Of a stretch of DNA of 64,000 bases, positions 18,115 through 26,457 are shown piece after piece. The stretch is from Streptacidiphilus jeojiense (GTDB taxonomy: Bacteria > Actinomycetota > Actinomycetes > Streptomycetales > Streptomycetaceae). A program made the translations under genes and the position numbers. The stretch lies in assembly GCF_000719095.1 (NCBI RefSeq), contig NZ_JOEH01000013.1, forward strand, positions 124,001 through 188,000, given 5' to 3'. A model generated the notes under the pieces. That model did not search any database. It was not told the origin of the DNA and saw nothing but the letters and a program-made list of their open reading frames with translations. How positions within the stretch are numbered: position 1 is the first letter of the stretch; each line of letters starts with the position of its first letter.

Positions 18115-18608
18115 CAGTCCTCGGCCGCCTCGATCACCGCGGACAGGTCGCCGCCCGCCGAGGCGGTGGCCACCGCGGCGACCGCGCCCTCCACGAACGG
18201 GGCGTCAGCGAGCCGCACCGGGAAGGGCAGTCCGTGCGCCTCCGCCGCCGCGAGCACCCCGCGGACGGTGCCGACGGATCCGTCCAGGTCGACGATCACG
18301 GCGACGCCCATGCCCTGGTCGACCTCCCTGGCCGCAGCCGCCACCAGGGCCGGGCCGGTGCCCAGGCCGTCCTCGGGCACGCTGCCGGCGGTGGCCACCG
18401 GAGCCGGGTCGCCGGTGCCCAGCAGGTCGGCGGCCATCGCCGCGACGGCCTCGGCCACCGCCCGGCTGTGGGACACCAGCACCACCCCGACCCGGTCCAG
18501 CCCGGCCAGCGGCAGCACCCGCAGCGGTCTCGGCACGGTCTCCAGCACGGCCGTGTCCTCCGGCTCGTCCTCCGGCCGCAGCGTCACTACCTCTGCCTCG
18601 CCACCCAT
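18093..18608 (-). CDS. dhaM: PTS-type dihydroxyacetone kinase subunit DhaM (orphan)
   Basis: 171 residues from ATG 18608, with GAGGAG upstream. It is an EIIA-mannose-fold protein. GVVLVSHSRAVAEAV carries the phosphorylated His (H47), and VDLDGSVGTVRGVL and DAPFVEGAVAAVATA are typical DhaM segments. DhaM takes phosphate from HPr and passes it to DhaL-ADP to phosphorylate dihydroxyacetone. A 38-residue acidic N-terminal extension is unusual. Neither dhaK nor dhaL is in the window, although DhaM normally sits with them. It overlaps the convergent NUDIX gene by 22 bases. Confidence 0.85.
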   Translation of the reverse strand: MGGEAEVVTLRPEDEPEDTAVLETVPRPLRVLPLAGLDRVGVVLVSHSRAVAEAVAAMAADLLGTGDPAPVATAGSVPEDGLGTGPALVAAAAREVDQGMGVAVIVDLDGSVGTVRGVLAAAEAHGLPFPVRLADAPFVEGAVAAVATASAGGDLSAVIEAAEDCYVVRKL

Positions 18609-18759
18609 GTCGCCGCTCCTCGGCTTGTGCTGATCCCGCCAGGCTAGGACGTCCGGGCCGCCGAACCGGTACGGCGCGCGGCGCTACGGCGGCCCGGGAT
18701 GCGGGGGCGTCGACCAGGTGGCCTTGATCGCCGCAGGGTTGAGCTGAAAGGGTCGGCCC

Positions 18760-19761
18760 ATGCGCTACATCATCATCGGAGCGGGTGCGGTCGGCGGAGC
18801 CATCGGTGGACGGCTGTTCGAGGGCGGGCGCGAGGTCGTACTGGTCGCGCGGGGCGCGCACCACCGCGCCCTCGCCGAGAAGGGGTTGACCCTGCTGACC
18901 CCGGACGGCACCGCGGTGCTGCCGGTCCCGGCGGCCGACGGCCCCGACGGAGTCGACCTGCGGCCGGACGACGTGCTGCTGCTGGCCGTCAAGAGCCAGG
19001 ACACCCGGGCCGCGCTGGACGCCTGGGCGGACCGCCCGGTGGCCGGCGGCGGGACGGCCGCGGAACTGCTGCCGCTGGTCTGCGCCCAGAACGCGGTCGA
19101 GAACGAGCGGGAGGCGCTGCGCCGCTTCCGCCGGGTCTACGGGATGTGCGTCTGGCTGCCGGCCACCCATCTGGAGCCCGGCGTGATCGGTGCCGAGGGC
19201 TCCCCGCTCACCGGCATCCTGCACATCGGCCGCTACCCGCACGGCGCCGACGACACGGCCCGCCGGATCGCCGCCGACCTGGAGGCCTGCAAGTTGCTGG
19301 CGCCGGTCTCCGAGGACGTGATGCGCTGGAAGTACGGAAAGCTGATCACCAATCTGTCCAACGCCCTGGAGGCGCTCACCGGACCGATCGAGAGCGCCCA
19401 GGCACTGGAACTGCACCAGGCCGCCATGGCCGAGGGCACCCGGGTGCTGGACGCTGCCGGGATCGGCTACGCCACCGACCAGGAGCGGGCCGAGGTGGCC
19501 GGTGACCGGATGCGCTACCGCCCGGTCCCCGGGGTGAACCGCGGCGGCGGCTCCTCCTGGCAGAGCCTGGCCCGGGGCACCGGCAGCATCGAGGCCGACT
19601 ACCTCAACGGCGAGATCGTGCTGCTCGGACGGGTGCACGGACTGGCCACGCCGGTGAACGGGGTGCTGCAGCGGCTGGCCGACCGGGCCGCCCGAGCCGG
19701 GCGGGGCCCCGGCTCGACCACCCCGGCGGAGCTGGCCGCGCTGATCGCCAAGGAGAGCTGA
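18760..19761 (+). CDS. ketopantoate reductase family protein (PanE/ApbA)
   Basis: 333 residues. The N-terminal Rossmann motif YIIIGAGAVGGAIGGRLFEGG binds NADP(H), LLLAVKSQDT is the second nucleotide contact, and the C-terminal helical domain contains MRWKYGKLITNLSNALEAL (the catalytic-Lys segment) and RGTGSIEADYLNGEIVLLGR. PanE reduces ketopantoate to pantoate for CoA synthesis, but many actinobacterial paralogues act on other 2-oxo acids. No pantothenate gene is adjacent. Nothing in the sequence decides the substrate. Confidence 0.85.
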   Translation: MRYIIIGAGAVGGAIGGRLFEGGREVVLVARGAHHRALAEKGLTLLTPDGTAVLPVPAADGPDGVDLRPDDVLLLAVKSQDTRAALDAWADRPVAGGGTAAELLPLVCAQNAVENEREALRRFRRVYGMCVWLPATHLEPGVIGAEGSPLTGILHIGRYPHGADDTARRIAADLEACKLLAPVSEDVMRWKYGKLITNLSNALEALTGPIESAQALELHQAAMAEGTRVLDAAGIGYATDQERAEVAGDRMRYRPVPGVNRGGGSSWQSLARGTGSIEADYLNGEIVLLGRVHGLATPVNGVLQRLADRAARAGRGPGSTTPAELAALIAKES

Positions 19762-19802
19762 CGGGTCGTCAATCCAGGTCGGCGGCACGCCTTCCCTTCT
19801 TC

Positions 19803-19816
19803 TAGAACGTGTTCTA
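19803..19816. promoter_or_regulatory. KstR-type operator TAGAACGTGTTCTA
   Basis: It fits the KstR consensus TnnAACnnGTTnnA and extends to a 16-base dyad CTAGAACGTGTTCTAG (19802-19817). It lies 78 bases before the start of the ChsE4-like acyl-CoA dehydrogenase and overlaps a possible -10 TAGCGT (19815-19820), so a bound repressor would block transcription. KstR is the TetR-family repressor of cholesterol catabolism in mycobacteria and rhodococci. No kstR gene is in the window. Confidence 0.65.
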
Positions 19817-19893
19817 GCGTGGCGCCCGGCGGGAGCGACCGCCGCTTCCACGGCGCTGCCGCCGTGCCGACCCGAGCACCCGAGGGGATCGCC

Positions 19894-21072
19894 ATGCACC
19901 TCGCCCACACCCCGGAGCAGCAGCGGCTGCGCACCGAACTGCGCGCGTACTTCGCCGAGTTGATGCCGCCGGAGGCGCACGGGAGGCTGAACGACCCGAA
20001 GGCGCAGAAGCGCTTCTACCGCGAGGTCAACCGCCGTCTGGGTGCGGACCGCTGGCTCGGTGTCGGCTGGCCGGTGGAGTACGGCGGGCGCGGGATGAGC
20101 CCGGTGGACCAGTTCGTCTTCTTCGACGAGGCGGCCCAGGCGGGCGTCCCGCTGCCGATCATGGCGCTGAACACGGTCGGACCCTCGATCATGAAGTTCG
20201 GCACCGACGCGCAGAAGGAGTACTTCCTGCCGCGCATCCTGGCCGGCGAACTGGACATTGCCATCGGCTACTCCGAGCCGGACGCGGGCACCGACCTGGC
20301 CGCGCTCAAGACCCGGGCGGTGCGCGACGGCGACCACTACGTCGTCAACGGCCAGAAGATCTGGACCACCAACGGCGACACCGCCGACTGGGTCTGGCTG
20401 GCCGTCCGCACCGACCCGGACGCCCCGGCGCACCAGGGCATCAGCATCCTGCTGGTCGACACCACCGACCCCGGCTACTCCACCACCGTCATCCGCACCC
20501 TGGCCGGCCACGACACCACCGCCAGCTACTACCAGGACATCAGGGTCCCGGTCGGCAACCGGGTCGGCGCCGAGAACCAGGGCTGGCGGCTGATCACCAA
20601 TCAGCTCAACCACGAGCGGGTCACCCTTGCGGCCCACGCCACCATGGCCAACCGCGCCCTGGCCGAGGTCCAGCAGTGGGCCATGGAGACCGAGCTCGAC
20701 CAGGGCAAGCGGGTCATCGACCTCCCCTGGGTGCGTCAGCGGCTGGCCCGCACGCACACCCGCCTGGACGCCGTGAAGCTGCTCAACTGGCAGATGGTGG
20801 ACGCCCTCCAGCGCAACGCACTGACCCCGCAGGACGCCTCGGCGGTCAAGGTCTACGGCAGCGAGGCCCGCCGCGACGCCTACTCCTGGCTGATGGAGGT
20901 GGTCGGCGCGGCCGGCCCGCTGAAGGAGGGCTCGGCCGGCTCGGTCCTCCAGGGCAACCTGGAGCGCGGCTACCGCAGCGCCGTCATCTTCACCTTCGGC
21001 GGCGGCAACAACGAGATCCAGCGCGAGATCATCTCCTGGATCGGCCTGGGCATGCCCCGCGTCCGCCGCTGA
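19894..21072 (+). CDS. acyl-CoA dehydrogenase, ChsE4/FadE26-like
   Basis: 392 residues from ATG 19894, preceded by GAGGGGA; an upstream in-frame GTG (19819) would give a non-conserved extension. FAD-binding segments include IAIGYSEPDAGTDLAAL and VNGQKIWTTNG; the C-terminus has FTFGGGNNEIQREIISWIGLGMPR. From memory, the whole sequence resembles M. tuberculosis FadE26 (ChsE4), which forms a heterotetramer with FadE27 (ChsE5) and dehydrogenates cholesterol side-chain CoA thioesters. The normal catalytic Glu position in FTFGGGNNEIQR is not decisive. No FadE27-like partner is adjacent. The KstR-type box upstream supports a role in sterol catabolism. Confidence 0.83.
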   Translation: MHLAHTPEQQRLRTELRAYFAELMPPEAHGRLNDPKAQKRFYREVNRRLGADRWLGVGWPVEYGGRGMSPVDQFVFFDEAAQAGVPLPIMALNTVGPSIMKFGTDAQKEYFLPRILAGELDIAIGYSEPDAGTDLAALKTRAVRDGDHYVVNGQKIWTTNGDTADWVWLAVRTDPDAPAHQGISILLVDTTDPGYSTTVIRTLAGHDTTASYYQDIRVPVGNRVGAENQGWRLITNQLNHERVTLAAHATMANRALAEVQQWAMETELDQGKRVIDLPWVRQRLARTHTRLDAVKLLNWQMVDALQRNALTPQDASAVKVYGSEARRDAYSWLMEVVGAAGPLKEGSAGSVLQGNLERGYRSAVIFTFGGGNNEIQREIISWIGLGMPRVRR

Positions 21073-21085
21073 GCCGGCCCGCGGG

Positions 21086-23305
21086 TCAGGTCCGTTCGGT
21101 GGTCAGCGCGTGGGCGGTGCTGCCGGCGCCGGTTTCGGTGTCGGCGAGCCGGTGTTCCAGCCGCTGTCCCTCGATGTCCGGGTCGGGGACGTGGCGGGCG
21201 AACCACCGCGGGTGGTACCAGACCCTCGATCCGACGATCGCCATGACCGCGGGGACCAGGGTGAGCCGCACCACGAAGGCGTCCAGGAAGACGCCGACGG
21301 CGAAGCTGAAGCCGACCGCCTTGATGGTGGGGTCCTTGGTGGCCATGAAGGCGACGAAGATGGAGAACATGATCAGCGCCGCCGCGGTGACGACCCGTGC
21401 GGAGAGCGCCGTGCCGCGCTGGACCGCGTGGCGGGCGTCGCCGTGCCTGCTGAACTCCTCCTTGATCCGCGACACGACGAACACCTCGTAGTCGCTGGAC
21501 AGTCCGAAGACGATCGCCAGCATGATGATCGGCAGGAAGCTGATCGTCTCGGACGGGGTGATGCCGAACAGCTGCCTGCCCCAGCCCCACTGGAAGGTGG
21601 CGACCTGTGCGCCGAGCGCCGCGGCCATGGAGAGCAGGAAGCCGAGGATCGACTTGAGCGGCACCAGCACGGTGCGGAACGCGAAGGTCAGCAGGACGAA
21701 GGCCAGGCCCACCACCACGATCAGGAAGATCGGCAGGGCGCCGGAGAGTTTTGACGAGACGTCGATGTTGGAGGCGGTGGTGCCGCCGACCAGGATGTGC
21801 GTGCCGGTGCTGCCCTCGATGGCGGCCCGGTCGTCGCGCAGGGTGTGCACCAGGTGCGCGGTGGCCGCGTCGTTCGGGCCGGACCCGGGCACCAGCCGGA
21901 TCAGCGAGGTGCGGTTCTGCGCCGCCAGCGGGGTCACCTGGGCGACGTCGGGCATCCTGGCGAGCGTGGCCGCGATCTGCTGGGTGTCCGCGGGGCTGCC
22001 CACGTCCTGGGCCACCACCAGCAGCGCGCCGTTGAAGCCGGCCCCGAAGCCCTCGGTGGTCAGGTCGTAGGCCTTGCGCTGGGTGCTGTCGGCCGCCTGC
22101 GAGGCGCCGCTGGGCAGGCCCAACTGGATCTTGGCCGCGGGGAGCGCGAGGACTCCGAGCAGGGCGACCCCGCCGACGACCACCAGCACCCGGTGCCGGA
22201 CCACGAAACGCGCCCAGCCGGCGCCGGCCGTGGTGTCCGGGTCGACGGCGGCGCGGCGGGCCACCCGGGCGGCGCGGGCGCCGAACCGCGGGATCCGGGT
22301 GAACCTGGCGACCCTGGTCCCGGCGAAGCCCAGCACGGCGGGCAGCAGGGTCAGCGCGATCAGCAGCGCGATGGCCACCGAGGCGGCGGCGGACAGGCCC
22401 ATCGCGGTCAGGAACGGGATGCCGACCACGCTCAGCCCGCTCAGCGCGATGATCACGGTGAGTCCGGCGAAGACCACGGAACTGCCGGCGGTGCCCATGG
22501 CCAGCGGCACCGACTCCTCCGGTGTCATCCCGTTCAGCAGGTTGGCCCGGTGCCGGGACAGGATGAACAGGCCGTAGTCGATGCCGCAGGACAGGCCGAG
22601 CATCAGCGCCACCGTGGTCGACGCCGAGGCGATGGTGATGACCGAGGCGACGGCGGTGATGCCCATCAGGGTGGTGATGACGCCGATGATCGCGCCCAGG
22701 ATGGGCATGCCCGCGGCCGCGAAGGATCCGAAGGTGATCATCAGGATGAAGAAGGCGATGACCAGGCCGACCAGTTCGGGCGTCTCGGAGACCTTCTGCT
22801 GCCAGCCGGGATAGACGCTGCCGTTGTACTCGACCTGGATGCCGTCGGCCTGCACCGGCCGCATCGCCGCCTTGACGGCGTCGAGGTTGGCGTCCTTGAC
22901 GTCGGTGGCCTGCACGGACCACTGCACCTGTCCGAGCGCCACCCTGCCGTTGGCCGAGACCAGGTGCCCCAGGTAGGGGTCGACGGCGTTGGAGACCTGG
23001 GGCACGGCCTTGAGCTTCGTCATCGCCGTCTTGACCGCGGCCTTCTCGGCCGGGTCGGTGAGCCTGCCGTCGGCGGTCGCGAACACGATGGTGCTCTGGC
23101 CGCCGCTGAACGCAGGCAGCTTGGCGGACAGCACGTTGGAGGCGTTCTGCGCCTCGGTGCCCGGGATGGTGAAGGCGTCGTTGGTCTTTCCGCCGCTGGC
23201 CTGGGCGATCACGATCGCCGCGATCGCGGCCGCCAGCCACACCCCCAGCACCAGCCATCGGCGCCGGAAGGAGAAATGGGCGAGGCGGTGCAAATAGGTC
23301 GACAT
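21086..23305 (-). CDS. MMPL/RND-family transporter
   Basis: 739 residues from ATG 23305. The topology is typical MmpL: an N-terminal membrane helix (about 16-38), an extracytoplasmic domain (about 40-180), six helices, then a second domain (about 395-530) and six more helices. SCGIDYGLFILSRHR and FGLSSDYEVFVVSRIKEEF are the two proton-relay GxxxDY motifs. MMPL proteins export lipids or drugs using the proton gradient. The gene is divergent from a TetR regulator across paired dyads, so it is probably that regulator's target. Confidence 0.92.
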   Translation of the reverse strand: MSTYLHRLAHFSFRRRWLVLGVWLAAAIAAIVIAQASGGKTNDAFTIPGTEAQNASNVLSAKLPAFSGGQSTIVFATADGRLTDPAEKAAVKTAMTKLKAVPQVSNAVDPYLGHLVSANGRVALGQVQWSVQATDVKDANLDAVKAAMRPVQADGIQVEYNGSVYPGWQQKVSETPELVGLVIAFFILMITFGSFAAAGMPILGAIIGVITTLMGITAVASVITIASASTTVALMLGLSCGIDYGLFILSRHRANLLNGMTPEESVPLAMGTAGSSVVFAGLTVIIALSGLSVVGIPFLTAMGLSAAASVAIALLIALTLLPAVLGFAGTRVARFTRIPRFGARAARVARRAAVDPDTTAGAGWARFVVRHRVLVVVGGVALLGVLALPAAKIQLGLPSGASQAADSTQRKAYDLTTEGFGAGFNGALLVVAQDVGSPADTQQIAATLARMPDVAQVTPLAAQNRTSLIRLVPGSGPNDAATAHLVHTLRDDRAAIEGSTGTHILVGGTTASNIDVSSKLSGALPIFLIVVVGLAFVLLTFAFRTVLVPLKSILGFLLSMAAALGAQVATFQWGWGRQLFGITPSETISFLPIIMLAIVFGLSSDYEVFVVSRIKEEFSRHGDARHAVQRGTALSARVVTAAALIMFSIFVAFMATKDPTIKAVGFSFAVGVFLDAFVVRLTLVPAVMAIVGSRVWYHPRWFARHVPDPDIEGQRLEHRLADTETGAGSTAHALTTERT

Positions 23306-23365
23306 GGTCGGGTCTCCACTGCTCGGTGCGGGTCTCGCAGTCCGTCGCTGACGCTACGCCGCTCA

Positions 23366-23404
23366 CTTGCCGAGCGTCAAGCGAATGACTTGACGGCCGT
23401 CAGG
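23366..23404. promoter_or_regulatory. paired operator-like dyads between MMPL and tetR
   Basis: CTTGCCGAGCGTCAAG (23366-23381) and CTTGACGGCCGTCAGG (23389-23404) share the pattern CTTGMCGRSCGTCARG and are centred 23 bases apart. They lie between the divergent MMPL and TetR genes. A third dyad, ACCGGC...GCCGGT (23411-23432), follows. A -10-like TAAGAT is at 23450-23455. Confidence 0.6.
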
Positions 23405-23489
23405 TGGTTGACCGGCCGATCGGCTAGCCGGTTTTCCGGGCTGTCTTGATAAGATGCGAGGTGGTCCGCAGACGACGAGGAGCACATCG

Positions 23490-24053
23490 ATGGCGACGCC
23501 TGTCAGGGGAATGTCCAACCGGGCGCTGCAGGCCGAGCGGACCCGGCAGCAGATCCTGGAGACCGCACAGCGGCTGTTCGCCGAGCACGGCTACGACGCC
23601 ACCTCGATCCAGATGATCGCCGACGAGATGGCGCTGACGAAGGCCGCGGTCTACTACCACTTCCGGGCCAAGAGCGACATGCTGCACGCGGTCATGAAGC
23701 CCGGGGTCCAGCGCATCGCCGCGCTGCTGGACGAGGCCGACTCGCTGCGGGGGCGGCGCGCCCGGATCGAGCACGTGGTGACCGGTGTCGTCGACTTCCT
23801 GGTGCAGAACCGCAGCTACGCGGTGATGGCCTCCAGCGACCCGGCCGCCAAGCGGCACGACAAGGACGAGCAGACCACGCAGCTGGCCCGGCGCGCCCTC
23901 GCCCTGATCTACGGCGAACAGCCCACCCCCGCCGAGCGGATCTCCTTCGCCGCGGCCTTCGCCATCGCCGACCACCTGCCGGACCTGGTCGATCTGACCG
24001 ACGAACAGCTGCGCGAAGCCCTGCGCACCACCATGCTCCGCATCCTGCGCTAG
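23490..24053 (+). CDS. TetR/AcrR-family transcriptional regulator
   Basis: 187 residues from ATG 23490 with GAGGAG upstream. The N-terminal helix-turn-helix is clear: RQQILETAQRLFAEHGYDATS, IQMIADEMALTKAAVYYHFRAK. The C-terminal ligand domain is short. It is divergent from the MMPL transporter and 13 bases ahead of an SDR gene, so it probably controls both, repressing through the CTTGMCG dyads until a ligand binds. The ligand is unknown; the SDR and MMPL partners suggest a lipid or hydrophobic compound. Confidence 0.93.
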   Translation: MATPVRGMSNRALQAERTRQQILETAQRLFAEHGYDATSIQMIADEMALTKAAVYYHFRAKSDMLHAVMKPGVQRIAALLDEADSLRGRRARIEHVVTGVVDFLVQNRSYAVMASSDPAAKRHDKDEQTTQLARRALALIYGEQPTPAERISFAAAFAIADHLPDLVDLTDEQLREALRTTMLRILR

Positions 24054-24066
24054 GAAGGCCGTCCTC

Positions 24067-24870
24067 ATGGATCTGCAACTCGCCGGGAAGCGCGCCGTGG
24101 TGACCGGCGCGAGCCGGGGCATCGGGTTCGCCGTGGCCCGGGCGCTGGCCGCCGAGGGCGCGGACGTGGTGCTGGCCGCCAGAGGCAAGGAGGCGCTGGA
24201 CCAGGCGGTCGAACGGCTCGCGTCGGAGGGCGGCGGCCGGGTGCTGCCGGTGGTCACCGACACCACCGACGACGCATCGGTGCGGGAGCTGGTGCGGCAT
24301 GCGCAGCAGGCGTTCGGCGGGGTGGACATCCTGGTCAACGCGGCGGCGACGCCGGCCAGTGCGGCGGGCGCCCCGCCGGCGCTGGCGGACCTGGAGGACG
24401 ACGGTCTGCGCCGGGAGGTGGAGACCAAGGTGCTGGGCTATCTGCGCTGCGCGCGGGCCGCGGCGCCGCTGATGGTGGCGCAGGGGTGGGGCCGCATCGT
24501 CAATGTCAGCGGGCTCAACGCGCGGCAGGCCGGGAACCTGGTCGGCTCGGTCCGCAATGTCGCGGTGGCGGCCATGACCAAGAACCTGGCCGACGAACTG
24601 GGCCCGCACGGCGTCAATGTGACGGTGGTTCACCCCGGTACGACGATCACCGAGGCCAGTCCGGCGAAGTTCGCCGCGATGGCCGCGGCGGCCGGTGTCG
24701 AGCAGGCGGAGATCGTCCGGCGCCTGGAGTCGTCGGTGAGCATCGGCCGCCTGGTCACCGCCGCCGAGGTGGCCGACACCGTCGCCTTTCTGTGCTCGCC
24801 GCTGAGCGTGGCGATCAACGGGGACGCCATCGCGGTGGGCGGTGGCACCAGGGGAGCCATCCACTACTGA
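24067..24870 (+). CDS. short-chain dehydrogenase/reductase
   Basis: 267 residues. The NAD(P)-binding motif is TGASRGIGFAVARAL, NAAA is at strand 4 (DILVNAAATPAS), and the catalytic Ser is in IVNVSGLNARQAGN. The usual YxxxK tetrad segment is altered: the expected Tyr/Lys region reads VRNVAVAAMTKNLADELG, so the Tyr appears to be missing although the Lys remains. This is a visible departure from classical SDRs, and activity is uncertain. It is 13 bases after tetR and probably in the same operon. The substrate is unknown. Confidence 0.85.
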   Translation: MDLQLAGKRAVVTGASRGIGFAVARALAAEGADVVLAARGKEALDQAVERLASEGGGRVLPVVTDTTDDASVRELVRHAQQAFGGVDILVNAAATPASAAGAPPALADLEDDGLRREVETKVLGYLRCARAAAPLMVAQGWGRIVNVSGLNARQAGNLVGSVRNVAVAAMTKNLADELGPHGVNVTVVHPGTTITEASPAKFAAMAAAAGVEQAEIVRRLESSVSIGRLVTAAEVADTVAFLCSPLSVAINGDAIAVGGGTRGAIHY

Positions 24871-24895
24871 CCCCCGCAGCGCATGCGACGGTCCG

Positions 24896-26359
24896 TCAGT
24901 CCGTCAGCCCCAGCTGGCCGGCGGCTCTGATGGCCAGCCAGACCTCGGCGAAGGCCTCGGTGGAACCCAGGTCACGTCCGGTCAGGGCACCGAAGCGGCG
25001 CAGCCGGTAGGCCAGTGTGTTGGGGTGGACGTGCAGGGCCTCGGCCGCGGCGTCGGTGCGCCGGTCGCGCTCCATCCAGGTGCGCACTGAGATCAGCAGT
25101 TGGCCCGCGTGCGCGGCGTCGTAGCGCAGCACCTCGCCCAGGACGTGCTCGACCAGGGCGTTCAGCACCGCCGGGTCGTCCGGCAGCCAGCGTCCGGTGG
25201 TGTCGTTGCCGTAGCGGACCAGCGGGCGACCCGACTCGACGGCCTTGGACACCGCCCACAGCGCCTCCCGCTCGGCCACCCGCAGCGACTCCCCGGGCGG
25301 GAAGGGCCGGCTCATGCCCGCGGAGACGCCCGGGATCCCGGCCACCGCCGCCCCCAGCGCGGCGGAGCCCAGCAGATAGCGCTCCTCGCCCCGGTTGAGC
25401 AGCAGGTACGGCAGCTCGTCCAGGGCCCGCAGCAGGTCGTCCTCGCGGACCGAGTCGGCCGAACGGACCACCAGCAGGACGGTGTCCTCGCCGTCCAGCG
25501 ACAGCCGCTGCAGCCGCCGTCGGGCCGAGGCCGGGTCCAGCACGTCCTGGAGCAGTTCGGCCAGCGTCTCGGCGCCCTCGCGGCGCAGCGTCTCCCGTTC
25601 CTGACGGACCATCGCCAGCTGCAGGGCGGCCACCGTGGCGATGTGCTGGACCACGGCGAGGCCGGCCGGGCGGGCCCCCTTGCGCTCGAAGGCGACCAGG
25701 AAGCCCGCCGTGCCGCCGGGCGCGAGCACCGGCAGCGCGAAGCCGCCGGGGATGGTCGGCGGGGCGTCCACCGAGTCGGGCAGCACCTCGGGGTCGGGCA
25801 CCGGCACGCCGGGCAGCAGCGGACGGCCCTGCGGGGTGCAGAGGAACACCTGGTAGCCGGAGAGCTGCTCCAGCCGGCGGAACAGCTCGGCCGTCTCCAG
25901 CCGCTCGGTCGCCAGCCAGCGCAGTGCCCCGAACACCTGCAGCTGCGCCCCCAGCCGCTGCCCGGCGCCCTCCTGCACGGCGGCGGCGACCTCCTGCGCC
26001 ACGGCGATGAAGGGGACCGCGAGCGGCACCTCCAGCACCGGGAAGCCGCGCTCCTCCGCCGCGTCGAGGAAGGCGCGGTGCAGCGGCGGTACGTGCAGCT
26101 GCGCGGAGAGCGCCAGCGCGGACACCCCGGCGTCGTCCAGGCGCTCCAGATAGGCCCGCTGACGTGCGGCGGGCCGCGGGACGGCCAGTCCGGTGGTCAT
26201 GATCACCTCGGCCCCCAGCAGCCAGGGCGTGGGGTCCTCGATGTCGCTCACATGGGCCCAGGAGACCGACCGCCGCAGCCCGGCCGCGCCGGCCAGTACC
26301 CGCAGCTGCAGCGCGGGGAAGGAGAGCAGGTCCTCGACGGTCAGTTTGTGGTCAGCCAC
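24896..26359 (-). CDS. PucR-family transcriptional regulator
   Basis: 487 residues from GTG. An N-terminal PucR domain (about residues 8-125, TVEDLLSFPALQLRVLAG ... VSDIEDPTPWLLGAEVIMTTG) is followed by a middle sensor region (about 130-300) and a C-terminal PucR/CdaR helix-turn-helix (RTDAAAEALHVHPNTLAYRL). PucR regulators respond to nitrogen-containing metabolites such as purine breakdown products. The gene is divergent from the ureohydrolase-permease operon across 98 bases, so that operon is the likely target. Confidence 0.92.
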   Translation of the reverse strand: MADHKLTVEDLLSFPALQLRVLAGAAGLRRSVSWAHVSDIEDPTPWLLGAEVIMTTGLAVPRPAARQRAYLERLDDAGVSALALSAQLHVPPLHRAFLDAAEERGFPVLEVPLAVPFIAVAQEVAAAVQEGAGQRLGAQLQVFGALRWLATERLETAELFRRLEQLSGYQVFLCTPQGRPLLPGVPVPDPEVLPDSVDAPPTIPGGFALPVLAPGGTAGFLVAFERKGARPAGLAVVQHIATVAALQLAMVRQERETLRREGAETLAELLQDVLDPASARRRLQRLSLDGEDTVLLVVRSADSVREDDLLRALDELPYLLLNRGEERYLLGSAALGAAVAGIPGVSAGMSRPFPPGESLRVAEREALWAVSKAVESGRPLVRYGNDTTGRWLPDDPAVLNALVEHVLGEVLRYDAAHAGQLLISVRTWMERDRRTDAAAEALHVHPNTLAYRLRRFGALTGRDLGSTEAFAEVWLAIRAAGQLGLTD

Positions 26360-26457
26360 AAGGACGACCCTACTACTTCATGCCAGCGCCAATTGCTCGT
26401 CGCATTCCAGCCACCACACACTGAGGGCCACCCCGAACCGGAACGGAGGCCGGCCCC

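Noticed and set aside
18205..20757. 850-codon open frame on the minus strand
   Set aside because: It lies antisense to dhaM, ketopantoate reductase and acyl-CoA dehydrogenase genes; composition is an artefact of GC-rich codon positions and no domain is visible.
21797..23449. 550-codon open frame on the plus strand
   Set aside because: Antisense to the MMPL transporter gene; no recognisable domain.
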